From Ancylomarina sp963977525 (lineage in GTDB: Bacteria > Bacteroidota > Bacteroidia > Bacteroidales > Marinifilaceae), in the NCBI GenBank assembly GCA_963977525.1, contig CAXBPC010000021.1, forward strand, positions 6,424 to 70,423: a stretch of DNA of 64,000 nt. Reading direction: 5' to 3'. The notes beneath the pieces were generated by a model, which was given only the letters and a program-made list of their open reading frames with translations, searched no databases and had not been told where the DNA came from. This document shows, piece after piece, positions 26,065 to 35,449 of this stretch (its first letter is position 1; every line of letters begins with the position of its first letter). Made by a program: the position numbers and the translations under genes.

Positions 26065-26919
26065 TTATTTTACAAGGTTAGCTTGTTTAAATTTTTCGAT
26101 AGCAAGTTTTCCCATCTCTTTTCCCGTTTTATAATCATCAAGGAGTGTTTGGTAGTCTTGAGTAAATCGACTTGTTTTGAAATATTCAGGAGGACATATC
26201 TCTATGACTTCAATTCCTTTGGGAGGATTGTGAATAAAATCGATTGATTTATTATAAACCTCATATCGGTTTTTAATAGCCTTCACTAATCCTTTGTGTT
26301 TAGAGAAAATGAGGTTTGCAATTTTTAATTCTAGCCCATTCTTCATTCTGTAGGATTCCGGACGAGATCGAAGTACCATAATTCTATCTGCACCTTTTTC
26401 GTAGGCTCTTTCAACAGGAATTGGAGCAGCGACACCACCATCAGAAACAACTTGCCCATCAATTTCTAGGAAATTACGATAGAAAAGTGGAATTGTACAT
26501 GACGCTTTTAAGTAATGGCTTAGATTCTCTGCATTAGGATTCAGGAAGAATGCTTCACCATTAGCATTGCTGGTGAAACCAACTTCGAAATCAATATTCT
26601 TGTTGAAAAGAACATCTGTATCAATAGGAAGTTCCTTTTCAGTAACCTTCCAAAGCCAATCGAGATCGATAAAATGATGGCCTCTTAGGAAGTTCTTGAA
26701 GCTAATATAACCTGATTGAAGTGAGTAGTTGGTGTAGACTTCAAAATTCCTACCCTTATGATCGGCAAGCCAAGCAGCTGCATTTATAGAACCAGCGGAA
26801 ACTCCAATTACCATATCAAATGGATTGAAACCTTCCTCAAGGAATTGGTCCATAATTCCGGCAGAGAATATTCCACGCATGGCACCACCTTCGATAACTA
26901 ATGCTGTTTTTTCTGCCAT
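26065..26919 (-). CDS. Patatin-like phospholipase
   Basis: 284 residues. The Ser-Asp dyad is S41 in GVSAGSINAA (GxSxG) and D160 in VSDGGVAAP. The oxyanion loop EGGAMRGIFSAG is also present. It belongs to the bacterial YjjU-like group and has no signal peptide. It probably hydrolyses membrane lipid acyl esters in the cytoplasm. It lies 4 bp downstream of the acyltransferase gene, suggesting an acylation/deacylation pair in lipid remodelling. Confidence 0.9.
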   Translation of the reverse strand: MAEKTALVIEGGAMRGIFSAGIMDQFLEEGFNPFDMVIGVSAGSINAAAWLADHKGRNFEVYTNYSLQSGYISFKNFLRGHHFIDLDWLWKVTEKELPIDTDVLFNKNIDFEVGFTSNANGEAFFLNPNAENLSHYLKASCTIPLFYRNFLEIDGQVVSDGGVAAPIPVERAYEKGADRIMVLRSRPESYRMKNGLELKIANLIFSKHKGLVKAIKNRYEVYNKSIDFIHNPPKGIEVIEICPPEYFKTSRFTQDYQTLLDDYKTGKEMGKLAIEKFKQANLVK

Positions 26920-26923
26920 ATAT

Positions 26924-27664
26924 TTACTTTGATTGATCGAGCTCTGCTTTAATTAGATTTTCAATTTTTAAGCATAATTCATCGGCCGTATAATCTTTTG
27001 GTTCTATAGCTTCTAATATCGAGTAACGTCCTTTTTCTCCGAATGAAAGAGGAAAGGAACCCTTGCGCTCTATTTTATAATTACCATCAACAACAAAAGG
27101 AACTACTAGTGAGTTTGGAGCTTCTTCCAATAAAGTTGCTAGACCACCAGATTTAAATTGTTTCAGTTTACCTGTTTTGCTACGAGTACCTTCAGCGAAA
27201 ACACAAGCACAATAGTTTTTTTCAAAGATGAGCTTACCCAATTTACGAATTTCTCCTAAAGCTTGAGCTCTATTCTTTCTCATTATTAAGGCTGCACCAG
27301 AATGACGAAGATTATAAGAAATACTTGGTATGTTTTTAGCTAACTCAATTTTAGATATAAACTTAGGGTGGTGTTTTCTGAACAGCCAAGCAATAGGAGG
27401 GATATCATAGGCTCCTTGATGATTTGAAACCACAATAATTGGACGATTAGTAGGTAATGTAGCCTTATTGGTGAATTTAATTCTGAAACCAATAACCCAT
27501 ACTAAGCGCATTAATATGTAGTTTAGAATATCAACCGATACTTTGTGTGCCTGATAACCAAAGAGTGTTCTACAAATGATTTGAATGGGATGAAAAACGA
27601 CTAGCGCTAGTAGAAATAGGAAATAAAAGATTGGTGTTGTTATATAAGATAAAATCTTCTTCAT
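26924..27664 (-). CDS. plsC: 1-acyl-sn-glycerol-3-phosphate acyltransferase
   Basis: 246 residues. An N-terminal membrane helix (about 8-32) precedes the PlsC motif H82-x4-D87 (SNHQGAYDIPP) and the motif FAEGTRSKTGKLKQFKSGG. It acylates lysophosphatidate to phosphatidate at the inner membrane. The stop is 4 bp before the patatin gene start. Substrate within the LPLAT superfamily is not certain from sequence. Confidence 0.9.
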   Translation of the reverse strand: MKKILSYITTPIFYFLFLLALVVFHPIQIICRTLFGYQAHKVSVDILNYILMRLVWVIGFRIKFTNKATLPTNRPIIVVSNHQGAYDIPPIAWLFRKHHPKFISKIELAKNIPSISYNLRHSGAALIMRKNRAQALGEIRKLGKLIFEKNYCACVFAEGTRSKTGKLKQFKSGGLATLLEEAPNSLVVPFVVDGNYKIERKGSFPLSFGEKGRYSILEAIEPKDYTADELCLKIENLIKAELDQSK

Positions 27665-27784
27665 GGGTAGTGTGGTGATAAGTGTTATAACAGCACAAAA
27701 GTAGAAAACGATAGTTGATTATTACTATCGTTTTTCGAATATCCCCATATTACCTATTTAATAAAGGCGTTTTGTTTGATTGAC

Positions 27785-28489
27785 TTATTTCAATTCAAAT
27801 CGAACCATAATTTTGTGTTCCAGTTTGATTTTCTGAAATTCAAGCTGTGGAGCTGCTTCTTCCATGTCCATGCTTGCCATGCCTCTAACCATCATTCTTT
27901 TTGCCATAGGTCGGGCTTCGTAATTATTTAAATAACCTTGTCCAATATATATGGCTCTCCCTACTGCTTGGTCAATTGCCTCAGCAAGTGTTTCAGCATT
28001 TGTTTTTGCGTTCTTAATAGCTTTTACTTTTATTTGAGTTTTGAATTCTTCCATTTTAGAGTGATCCACTTTCACAATATTGATATTAGAGATATCCACA
28101 TTTTCTAATGTTGCGAAGAGATTCGAAAGTGTTTTAGTATCATGAACAATGACTTGGAATGATTTAGATTTCATGACATCTTTTTTCTTTAGCCAGTAGC
28201 TTTGGAAGTTACTCGTGAAATCAAGAACCTTAACCTGTTTCTCAAGATCAATACCTATCTTTTTTAAAGCTATAAACATTTTAGTTTCAAGTTGAGCAAT
28301 ACTTTCTTTATTCTTCGTATCCTTTTCACGAAGATCTATATTTAAGTAAATTTCATCAGGAACAATTTCCATTTTTGATGTTCCAGTAAGCTCAATATAG
28401 TTCTGATCTATAAAGTTCTTTGTTCCACTTTGAGCGAATGGAGATTGTGCTATTAATAGGGCAAAAGCCAATATGATAAATTGTTTCAT
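27785..28489 (-). CDS. SIMPL (DUF541) domain secreted protein
   Basis: 234 residues with a signal peptide (MKQFIILAFALLIAQSPFAQ). The rest is one SIMPL domain: IELTGTSKMEIVPDEIYLNIDLRE, KTLSNLFATLENVDISNINIVKVDHSKMEE and AIKNAKTNAETLAEAIDQAVGRAIYIGQG. The family is related to oxidative-stress and membrane proteins such as YggE, with no defined enzyme activity. Single gene. Confidence 0.88.
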   Translation of the reverse strand: MKQFIILAFALLIAQSPFAQSGTKNFIDQNYIELTGTSKMEIVPDEIYLNIDLREKDTKNKESIAQLETKMFIALKKIGIDLEKQVKVLDFTSNFQSYWLKKKDVMKSKSFQVIVHDTKTLSNLFATLENVDISNINIVKVDHSKMEEFKTQIKVKAIKNAKTNAETLAEAIDQAVGRAIYIGQGYLNNYEARPMAKRMMVRGMASMDMEEAAPQLEFQKIKLEHKIMVRFELK

Positions 28490-28688
28490 GCTTGTATGTT
28501 TTAGTTAATTCCTTTTTATGATTCTATATTATTTAATGGTTGCGTCAAGTTAACATCTTTTTAGATATTATTTAAGATCGAAACAGGTCAAGCTAATAAG
28601 CAATTTTGATGCCAAATTATTCCTTGGGTCGATTCACCTTTACTTAATTTTTGAACCTTTGAGAGATTTAATAATTATTATAAAACAA

Positions 28689-28716
28689 TAAAGCCACCCC
28701 TTGCAGGATGGCTTTA
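28689..28716 (-). terminator. Terminator after the arsenite efflux gene
   Basis: Read on the minus strand, TTAAAGCCATCC-TGCAA-GGGGTGGCTTTATTG. It has a 10-bp stem with one mismatch and a short T-rich tail. Confidence 0.65.
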
Positions 28717-28776
28717 AGCATATTAATGTTGGTTTAGTTGTAAATAAACTTTCAAAAAAATAAGTAATATGCTATT

Positions 28777-29856
28777 CTAATTTATATCATTTGCGCATTT
28801 TCTAACAGCAATCTCACCATTGAAATATTTCTTCTTAAATCGAAGTGATAGATTTACTAAGGCAATTAATACAGGCACTTCAACCAATGGACCAATAACG
28901 GCAGCAAAGGCAACACCTGAATCGATACCAAAGACTGCAATAGCAACTGCAATGGCTAATTCGAAATTGTTACTGGCAGCTGTGAATGATAGTGTGGCTG
29001 TTTTTTTATAGCCTGCATTCATCTTTTTCCCCATAAAGAAGGAAACCAAGAACATAATCACAAAATAGATCAATAAGGGGATCGCAATTTTTACGACATC
29101 TAATGGTAGTTGAACAATGTGCTCGCCTTTAAGTGAGAACATCACAAAAATAGTAAATAGAAGTGCAACCAGAGTTAGTGGACTAATCTTAGGAATAAAC
29201 TTTTCCTGATACCATTCTTTGCTCTTTCTCTTTAAAAGGAGGTAACGTGTTAGCATACCCGCTAAGAATGGAATTCCTAAATAGATGAAAACAGATTCTG
29301 CTACCTCACTCATTGTAATGTTAACAACAGAACCTTCTAAACCAAAATATTGAGGTAAAAGGGTGATGAAAACATAGGCATAAATGGAAAAGAAAAAGAC
29401 TTGGAATATACTATTGAAAGCAACTAGACCTGCTGCGTATTCCGTATCTCCTTTGGCAAGATCGTTCCAGACAATTACCATGGCAATACATCTGGCTAAT
29501 CCAATTAAGATCAAACCAGTCATGTATTCTGGGTAATCTCTTAGGAAAAGAATAGCCAATCCAAACATTAAAGTTGGACCTAACACCCAATTCTGGATTA
29601 GTGAAAGAAGTAGTATTTTACGGTTCTTAAAGACATCCTTAAGTTCCTCATACTTCACTTTTGCAAGTGGAGGATACATCATGATGATTAGTCCTATTGC
29701 TATCGGTACATTCGTACTTCCATAAGACATCGAGTTCCAAAAATTGGCGATATTAGGAAATAGGAATCCTGATGCAACACCAACAGCCATGGCTACAAAT
29801 ATCCATAGGGTTAAATACCTATCCAGGAATGATAATTTTTTAGTTAAGCTTCCCAT
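28777..29856 (-). CDS. acr3: ACR3-family arsenite efflux permease
   Basis: About 359 residues from the ATG at 29856 (MGSLTKKLSFLDRYLTLWIF); an ATG 30 bp upstream is less likely. About ten membrane helices. Family landmarks: LDRYLTLWIFVAMAVGVASG, IGLARCIAMVIVWNDLAKGD (with the conserved transport Cys) and TLSFTAASNNFELAIAVAIAVFG. It exports As(III) using the proton gradient. It is last in the arsR-arsC-acr3 set. Confidence 0.95.
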   Translation of the reverse strand: MGSLTKKLSFLDRYLTLWIFVAMAVGVASGFLFPNIANFWNSMSYGSTNVPIAIGLIIMMYPPLAKVKYEELKDVFKNRKILLLSLIQNWVLGPTLMFGLAILFLRDYPEYMTGLILIGLARCIAMVIVWNDLAKGDTEYAAGLVAFNSIFQVFFFSIYAYVFITLLPQYFGLEGSVVNITMSEVAESVFIYLGIPFLAGMLTRYLLLKRKSKEWYQEKFIPKISPLTLVALLFTIFVMFSLKGEHIVQLPLDVVKIAIPLLIYFVIMFLVSFFMGKKMNAGYKKTATLSFTAASNNFELAIAVAIAVFGIDSGVAFAAVIGPLVEVPVLIALVNLSLRFKKKYFNGEIAVRKCANDIN

Positions 29857-29937
29857 AATTTTAATGTGGTTAATTTTGGTCAACAATTATTTGTAATCTT
29901 TATCAATTTTTTTTTGACTCTTCGACTTTTAGACTTT

Positions 29938-30360
29938 TTATTTATTAAGGATATAATCTTCGTTAAACTTGGCAAAGTCACGGCGAATTTCATCTCTAAC
30001 TCTACGGAATACGTTCATAACTTCTTCTTCGTTACCAGGAGCGTAAGCAGGGTCATCGAAACCAATGTGTAAGCGTTTCCCAACTGGTCCTGTAAAAGAA
30101 GGACAAGCATCTTTAGCACCACCACAAACCGAGATTAAGAAATCAACACCTTCTTCAAGAAAAACATCAACCATCTTAGGTCTAAGATCACTGATGTCGA
30201 TACCAATTTCAGCCATTGCTAGAACTGCCTTTGGGTGAACCTCACTTGCAATCTTTGTTCCCGCTGAAACAACTGTTAATTCAGGATTAATATCTCTTAA
30301 AATGGCTTCGCCCATTTGACTACGGCAAGAGTTACCTGTGCATAAAATAAGAACTTTCAT
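29938..30360 (-). CDS. arsC: Arsenate reductase, LMW-phosphatase type
   Basis: 140 residues. P-loop C7-TGNSC-R13 and the second redox pair C79/C86 in SVCGGAKDACPSF form the triple-Cys relay of the thioredoxin-coupled ArsC class. Acid loop HIGFDDPAYAPGNEEEV. It reduces As(V) to As(III) for export by the next gene, 81 bp downstream. Confidence 0.95.
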   Translation of the reverse strand: MKVLILCTGNSCRSQMGEAILRDINPELTVVSAGTKIASEVHPKAVLAMAEIGIDISDLRPKMVDVFLEEGVDFLISVCGGAKDACPSFTGPVGKRLHIGFDDPAYAPGNEEEVMNVFRRVRDEIRRDFAKFNEDYILNK

Positions 30361-30394
30361 CTATTGTAATTTTTTATAAATTTTGTTTGTAATT

Positions 30395-30721
30395 CTAGCA
30401 GTTTTCCTCATTTTGAGGTTGAATACTGTTAAAATAATTCTCAAAAGTTGAGCCTAAGCTTCTAATAGCAAGCTTGTCTAGGCAGTATCTCATTTTTAAA
30501 CCTTCAACTTCACCTTTTATCAGCCCAACAGCTTTTAGTTCCTTTAAATGTTGAGAAACTGTAGTTCGGCTAAGTGGCAAATGATCTGAGATATCACCCG
30601 ATATACATGTTTTACATGAAGCTAAGTATTGCAAAATAGCAATACGAGCTGGATGCGATAAAGCTTTTGCCAAACTTGCTAATTCTTGTTGTTGATCGTT
30701 AAAAAGATCTAGTTTTTTCAT
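30395..30721 (-). CDS. arsR: ArsR-family repressor
   Basis: About 108 residues from the ATG at 30721 (MKKLDLFNDQQQELASLAKAL). Winged-helix with SHPARIAILQYLASCKTCISGDI, where C36 and C39 are candidate As(III) ligands, and recognition helix LSRTTVSQHLKELKAVGLI. It ends in -EENC. It is first gene of the arsenic operon and presumably autoregulates. The divergent gene starts only 183 bp away. Confidence 0.93.
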   Translation of the reverse strand: MKKLDLFNDQQQELASLAKALSHPARIAILQYLASCKTCISGDISDHLPLSRTTVSQHLKELKAVGLIKGEVEGLKMRYCLDKLAIRSLGSTFENYFNSIQPQNEENC

Positions 30722-30903
30722 ACTCTTAATGATTAATGTCGCAAACATACGACATTGTTTTGAAATCCCATATTAATGAAGTGTTAATTTTGGATCTTGA
30801 TGAGATTTTTAGTTTGAAAAAGGCAATGCCAAGTGATCGAAAGCATTGTTGTTTAAAGAAAAGCATGTATATTATGCATCCTAATAAAATTACTGATTCA
30901 AAC

Positions 30904-33900
30904 ATGAAAAGCATTCTCTCTTTTATATTACTGATGTTCTTGTCGTCGGTTTCTTACTCTCAGTATTATAGTACAGGTCAAGATCCTGCAAATACAAAGT
31001 GGAAGCAGATTAATACGGCTGATTTTCGTATTGTATTTCCTGCTAATTATGAAGCTAAGGCAAGATATTTAGCCATTTTGTTTCAAGATTTGAAAGAAAA
31101 AGGAGGGAAGGATTTAACGCATATACCTAAGAAATTTTCGATTTTATTGCATACCCAATCGGCTACTTCGAATGGTTTGGTAGCATGGGCACCTAAGAGG
31201 ATGGAGCTATATTCGACGCCACCTCAAAATGATGATACACAAGCTTGGATGGATCATCTTGCTACACATGAGTATCGACATGTTTTGCAAATGGATAAGC
31301 TTGAACAAGGTTTTACGCGCATACTAAATGTGATCTTAGGACAGCAGGCAACAGCATTGGTTGTTGGTTTATATTTACCACCATGGTTTATGGAGGGCGA
31401 TGCGGTTTGTGCCGAAACAGCATTAAGTGAATCTGGGAGAGGACGAAGTGCCGAGTTTGAACAAGAAATGCGAGCGCAGCTTCTTGAAAAAGGCGCTTAT
31501 TCATACGATAAAGCAGCTATGGGGTCGTATAAAGGCTTTGTTCCCAATAGATATACTCTAGGTTATTATCTAGTCGGAAAATCGCGTATTCACTATGGCG
31601 ATTATATGTGGGATAATACTTTGAATAAGATTGGTGAAGCACCTATGAAAATCAATTGCCTGTCAGCTAATTTAAAACATGGCATGATGAATAAGAGAAG
31701 TGCTCTCTATCAAGAATTAAAGAAAAAGCAAGACTCTTACTTGAAAGCTGACTATAAGGTTGAGGTAATTGATTGGAATGAAGTAGAAAAATTGAACAAG
31801 CATAGGGATGGAAAATTAATGCTTTATGCCGATGTGATGTCGGAGTTGAAATGGGAGTGGCAAAATCAGGATTTTGAAACTAAGACGACTCAGATTAAGC
31901 CTCTTGTTCAAGAGAAAACTATATATACCAACTACCGTTATCCTCATATTTCTGAACAAGGTCTTTTGCTTATGAAGAGTGGTTTAGCAGATGCATTGAG
32001 TTTTGTAGAGTTAGATGAGAATGGTCTTGAAAAGGAAGTTTTCGTTCCTGGCTTTGATTATAGAACGGGCTTCGATTATAAGAACAATAAGCTATTGTGG
32101 TCAGAATATCAGGCTGACTTGCGTTGGCAACATGGCGATAAGACTGTAATTGTTACTTACGATCTACAAACTCAAACAAAAAGGAAGTACAAGCTTAATA
32201 GCAATTGTTTTGCACCTGTTTTTTCTGAAGATGGGAAAAAGATACTAAGCGTAGAAGTTGATTCGAAAGGGGAAAGTACTCTTTCAATTATTGATGCTGA
32301 AACAGCTTCATCCATTAAACGAATTGCAGCGAAAAAGAATGAATTTTTTATGACACCCCAGTGGGCAAAAAATGATCAAACTATCGTTTTGATTATTCAA
32401 GTTAATGGGGAAAAGAGACTTATTGAACTTGACTTAGAAACAGAAACTAGAAAGCTTTTGTATGCTGCTGACAAAACGAATATTTCTCAACCATATGTAA
32501 GTGATGATTATGTGTTTTTCACATCATCGCATACAGGAATTAATAACATCTTTGCCTATGAGTGGGAGAATGGTCATATTTCTCAATTGACCTCTTCACG
32601 ATTTGGAGCAAGAGATCCCTATTACCACCAATCTAAGAATGCGCTGTACTATTCAGATTATTCAGCTGATGGATACACGCCAATTGAGCTTGACTTAGCT
32701 TCAGGTTTATGGAAGAAACTAGATGGTAAACAGACCGGATTTAAGTTGGCAGAACAATTGTCTGACCAATTAGGAGAGAAGCTTCAGCCAGATACAAGCA
32801 AGCTTGATCAGTGGCAAGTTAAACCATACTCAAGATTAGCACACACCTTTAAGTTTCATTCATGGGCACCTCTTTTTGTAGCTCCTGATGAGGCGAAAGT
32901 TGATATTGGGATATCTGCTTCTAGCCAGAACCTATTGAATACATTTTTTACCACTGTAGGTTATAAAAAGGAAGAGGGTTATGAAAATGGACAGCTCTAT
33001 TTGAACCTATCTTATCAGCGTTTTTTTCCAATATTCGATTCAAAGTTGGAGTATGGTATAAGATCACTCTCTCATACAGGACGTGCCGATGATCCTAGTA
33101 ACACAGAGGATATTTTAATTCCGCTAAATACCGAGTGGAAGCAGCTGGAGTGGGAAAACTCAGTGACCTTACCTTTTAACCTTTCATCTGGGAAACATGC
33201 TACATTCTTGAGACCTAAATTTTCTTACAATATTTACAAATCGACTGATTTTCAATCTCGAATTTTAAGCGATCAGTTTGACCCGAACGATTTTGTATTT
33301 AATAATATCGATAGAACGTTCAAGGAGTTAGAATATCAAATTTATTTTAGTCATTCTATAAAGAGTTCACAACGTGATTTGCAATCGTTATGGGCTCAAT
33401 ACTTACGATTCGATTATCGTTACAGTCCAACAAAAGATAATAATGCTGGTAAAGTGTGGTCGGGAATTGGTCAGTTCAATTTGCCAGGTTTCGCAAAGCA
33501 TCATGGTATAAGTGTTTATGCGGGCTATCAGAATCGTTCCAAATTGAGTACTAGTTTTGGTAATGCTATTAAGTCGCCACGAGGCGTTTCTAATCTCTTT
33601 GGTTTAGATTGCGCAACTATTAGCCTAGATTACCGTATGCCATTAGCTTATCCCGATTGGAATATGGGTGGTTTAGCTTATATCAAGCGAGTTAAGATGG
33701 GTGCATTTATCGACTATGGAATAGAAAAAGGAAAATTTATTAATGAGGAAATCTTGTTTCAATTTGATAACCGAATCACCTCACTTGGACTCGAATTTAC
33801 TGCTGATATGCATGTTTTACGTCTACCAATCCCCTTAAATCTAGGATTCCGATTAGGCTACGAGAATCAAACAAATTCTGTATTTGCTGATGTACTTCTG

Positions 33901-33921
33901 TCATATAGCTTGGCTTTTTAA
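30904..33921 (+). CDS. Surface gluzincin-like metallopeptidase with TolB-type propeller and barrel-like C-terminus
   Basis: About 1005 residues from the ATG at 30904 (MKSILSFILLMFLSSVSYSQ, a signal peptide); longer in-frame starts lack one. Residues 118-175 hold HEYRH (H122, E123, H126) and, 38 residues later, WFMEGDAVCAE, the HExxH...E layout of gluzincin peptidases (MA clan). Residues ~350-680 read as beta-propeller repeats (FAPVFSEDGKKILSVE, QPYVSDDYVFFTSSHTGINNIFAYE). The last ~280 residues alternate like an outer-membrane beta barrel and end in Phe (LLSYSLAF). It probably lies at the outer membrane. Substrate unknown. Confidence 0.78.
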   Translation: MKSILSFILLMFLSSVSYSQYYSTGQDPANTKWKQINTADFRIVFPANYEAKARYLAILFQDLKEKGGKDLTHIPKKFSILLHTQSATSNGLVAWAPKRMELYSTPPQNDDTQAWMDHLATHEYRHVLQMDKLEQGFTRILNVILGQQATALVVGLYLPPWFMEGDAVCAETALSESGRGRSAEFEQEMRAQLLEKGAYSYDKAAMGSYKGFVPNRYTLGYYLVGKSRIHYGDYMWDNTLNKIGEAPMKINCLSANLKHGMMNKRSALYQELKKKQDSYLKADYKVEVIDWNEVEKLNKHRDGKLMLYADVMSELKWEWQNQDFETKTTQIKPLVQEKTIYTNYRYPHISEQGLLLMKSGLADALSFVELDENGLEKEVFVPGFDYRTGFDYKNNKLLWSEYQADLRWQHGDKTVIVTYDLQTQTKRKYKLNSNCFAPVFSEDGKKILSVEVDSKGESTLSIIDAETASSIKRIAAKKNEFFMTPQWAKNDQTIVLIIQVNGEKRLIELDLETETRKLLYAADKTNISQPYVSDDYVFFTSSHTGINNIFAYEWENGHISQLTSSRFGARDPYYHQSKNALYYSDYSADGYTPIELDLASGLWKKLDGKQTGFKLAEQLSDQLGEKLQPDTSKLDQWQVKPYSRLAHTFKFHSWAPLFVAPDEAKVDIGISASSQNLLNTFFTTVGYKKEEGYENGQLYLNLSYQRFFPIFDSKLEYGIRSLSHTGRADDPSNTEDILIPLNTEWKQLEWENSVTLPFNLSSGKHATFLRPKFSYNIYKSTDFQSRILSDQFDPNDFVFNNIDRTFKELEYQIYFSHSIKSSQRDLQSLWAQYLRFDYRYSPTKDNNAGKVWSGIGQFNLPGFAKHHGISVYAGYQNRSKLSTSFGNAIKSPRGVSNLFGLDCATISLDYRMPLAYPDWNMGGLAYIKRVKMGAFIDYGIEKGKFINEEILFQFDNRITSLGLEFTADMHVLRLPIPLNLGFRLGYENQTNSVFADVLLSYSLAF

Positions 33922-34192
33922 GGTCATTAAAGTCTAAAGGTCTAAAGGTCGAAAAGGGAGAGGGTGTTTTATTTTGCCAGATGATTGTTAATTCTCAATT
34001 AAAGAATAAGAGGCTATCTAGTAATAAATGCACTCGTCATTCTGAACTTGTTTCAGAATCTTGTATAAATTGATAATGAGATCCTGAAATAAATTCAAGA
34101 TGACTATCAATATTTGAATTTTACATTTATATAACCCTCGCTACCTCACGATTGTATTGTGTGGTTATTTCATCAATCCTACATCTTAAACA
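33922..34192. repeat. Intergenic repeats: CATTCTGAAC hairpin copy 2 and a decayed REP
   Basis: No gene. 34033-34110 is a second copy of the double hairpin (GTCATTCTGAACTTGTTTCAGAATC ... GAGATCCTGAAATAAATTCA). 34137-34168 is a decayed member of the CGCTACCGCACGAT...ATCGTGTGG family, still followed by GGTTATTTCATC. Confidence 0.65.
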
Positions 34193-34236
34193 AAAATTAG
34201 CCATACCAATTGATATTGAGATGGCTAATCTTTTAT
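34193..34236 (-). terminator. Terminator of the LolA-like/PQQ gene pair
   Basis: AAAATTAGCCAT...ATGGCTAATCTTTT: a 12-bp outer stem around an AT-rich loop with a T run. It lies just past the stop of the downstream-most minus-strand gene. Confidence 0.75.
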
Positions 34237-34247
34237 AAGTCTAATGC

Positions 34248-35411
34248 TTATTTACTTCGAGTGTATGAATATTGATCTCTTGGTTTCCAAGTCATTCCCT
34301 TATCACTAGAGACTTTCCTTGTTAGCATAAAGCCTTCGTCAGAAATCTCGCTCAATGTAAACTGTGTGTAGTTATCTTTTTTCTCCACCGAATTATCAAA
34401 AACGAAACTCGTATCCGTAAAAGCACCCTCAAAAACTTCGAAAGTAGAACTCAGATCATCTAAAATAGAGATGCGATATTTTCCGCTTGCCTCATTATAG
34501 GTGTACGACATGGTGATGTCGATAGGAAATGTTCGCTCTACTTTGATTTTCTCTTGTATAATATTTGTAGCTGTAAAATCGATATTTGAAACTGTTTCTC
34601 CTGTGTTGTGCCATGTTCCTCTTCGGGTCCAAACTTCCATTTTTACATCCCAGTTCCCTTTCAGAAAGTTGAGCTTTTTGATTTCTTCACGCTTCGGCAT
34701 TTCAAGTAATTGCTTATCAAAAGTAGAATTGATCTCTACATTTTCAATTTGCATGACTCTGTCGCGTTGCCAAAAGGTACGCTCTACAAAGAAAGGAATT
34801 ACTAAGCCATCAACAGTTCTAAAATCGTCGAAGAAAGTTTCAGATGGAAGCTCTCTTGCAAAGTCAACCCAATTTGATTCGCATTTGTATTCCAGATAGG
34901 TTTTCGCATCCAAATACCATTTTTCTGATTTTCCATTCGAGCGTGTCAGCTTTAGCACGAAAACATCCAGTCCTTCTAGCTTTTCTTCACCTACAAACTC
35001 AACTTGATGACCTCTCTCTTTATAATTGAAAAAAGGCGTTGTGAATTCAGCCTTCTGAGCGAACACATTTTCTTCACCCGAGTTGATTCGTCTAGCGTAA
35101 TTAATTTCTTGCCAAGGGTCGATTGTCCATCCTTGTTTGCCATCAAATGCTTCGATAACCTGATGCTTGCCCAATTGCAGATCGGCGTAATATTCACCTG
35201 ATCGTGTTTTCAAAGTCATAAAGTCCTTTTCAATGCTAAAGGCTGTAAACTGACCCGTTACTTTCATTGTTTCAACCTTATTCCACTTTTCAAGTCCACC
35301 GTGAGCTTCGATGTGTTTAGCAATTATCGCTTCCACATTCTCTGCTAAAATCAAGTTTGGTAAACACAACGCAAGACAGACTAGGACGAGTTGATATATC
35401 TTTTTATTCAT
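34248..35411 (-). CDS. Periplasmic LolA-like / lipocalin-type protein
   Basis: 387 residues with a signal peptide (MNKKIYQLVLVCLALCLPNLILA). Residues ~24-235 resemble LolA/outer-membrane lipoprotein sorting folds (IIAKHIEAHGGLEKWNKVETMKVTGQF, FDGKQGWTIDPW, EKWYLDAKTYLEYK). Residues ~245-385 resemble the DUF1579-type lipid/heme-binding beta barrel (LNFLKGNWDVKMEVWTRRGTWHNTGETVSNID). The combination suggests lipid or hydrophobic ligand handling. It is 38 bp after the PQQ-propeller gene and likely cotranscribed. Confidence 0.7.
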   Translation of the reverse strand: MNKKIYQLVLVCLALCLPNLILAENVEAIIAKHIEAHGGLEKWNKVETMKVTGQFTAFSIEKDFMTLKTRSGEYYADLQLGKHQVIEAFDGKQGWTIDPWQEINYARRINSGEENVFAQKAEFTTPFFNYKERGHQVEFVGEEKLEGLDVFVLKLTRSNGKSEKWYLDAKTYLEYKCESNWVDFARELPSETFFDDFRTVDGLVIPFFVERTFWQRDRVMQIENVEINSTFDKQLLEMPKREEIKKLNFLKGNWDVKMEVWTRRGTWHNTGETVSNIDFTATNIIQEKIKVERTFPIDITMSYTYNEASGKYRISILDDLSSTFEVFEGAFTDTSFVFDNSVEKKDNYTQFTLSEISDEGFMLTRKVSSDKGMTWKPRDQYSYTRSK

Positions 35412-35449
35412 CGTTTCATTCTTTAAACCGTAATAAATTCCTTATCCAA

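Noticed and set aside
29856..30721. Arsenic operon as a mobile resistance island
   Set aside because: No transposase, integrase or composition break around arsR-arsC-acr3; it looks like a resident operon.
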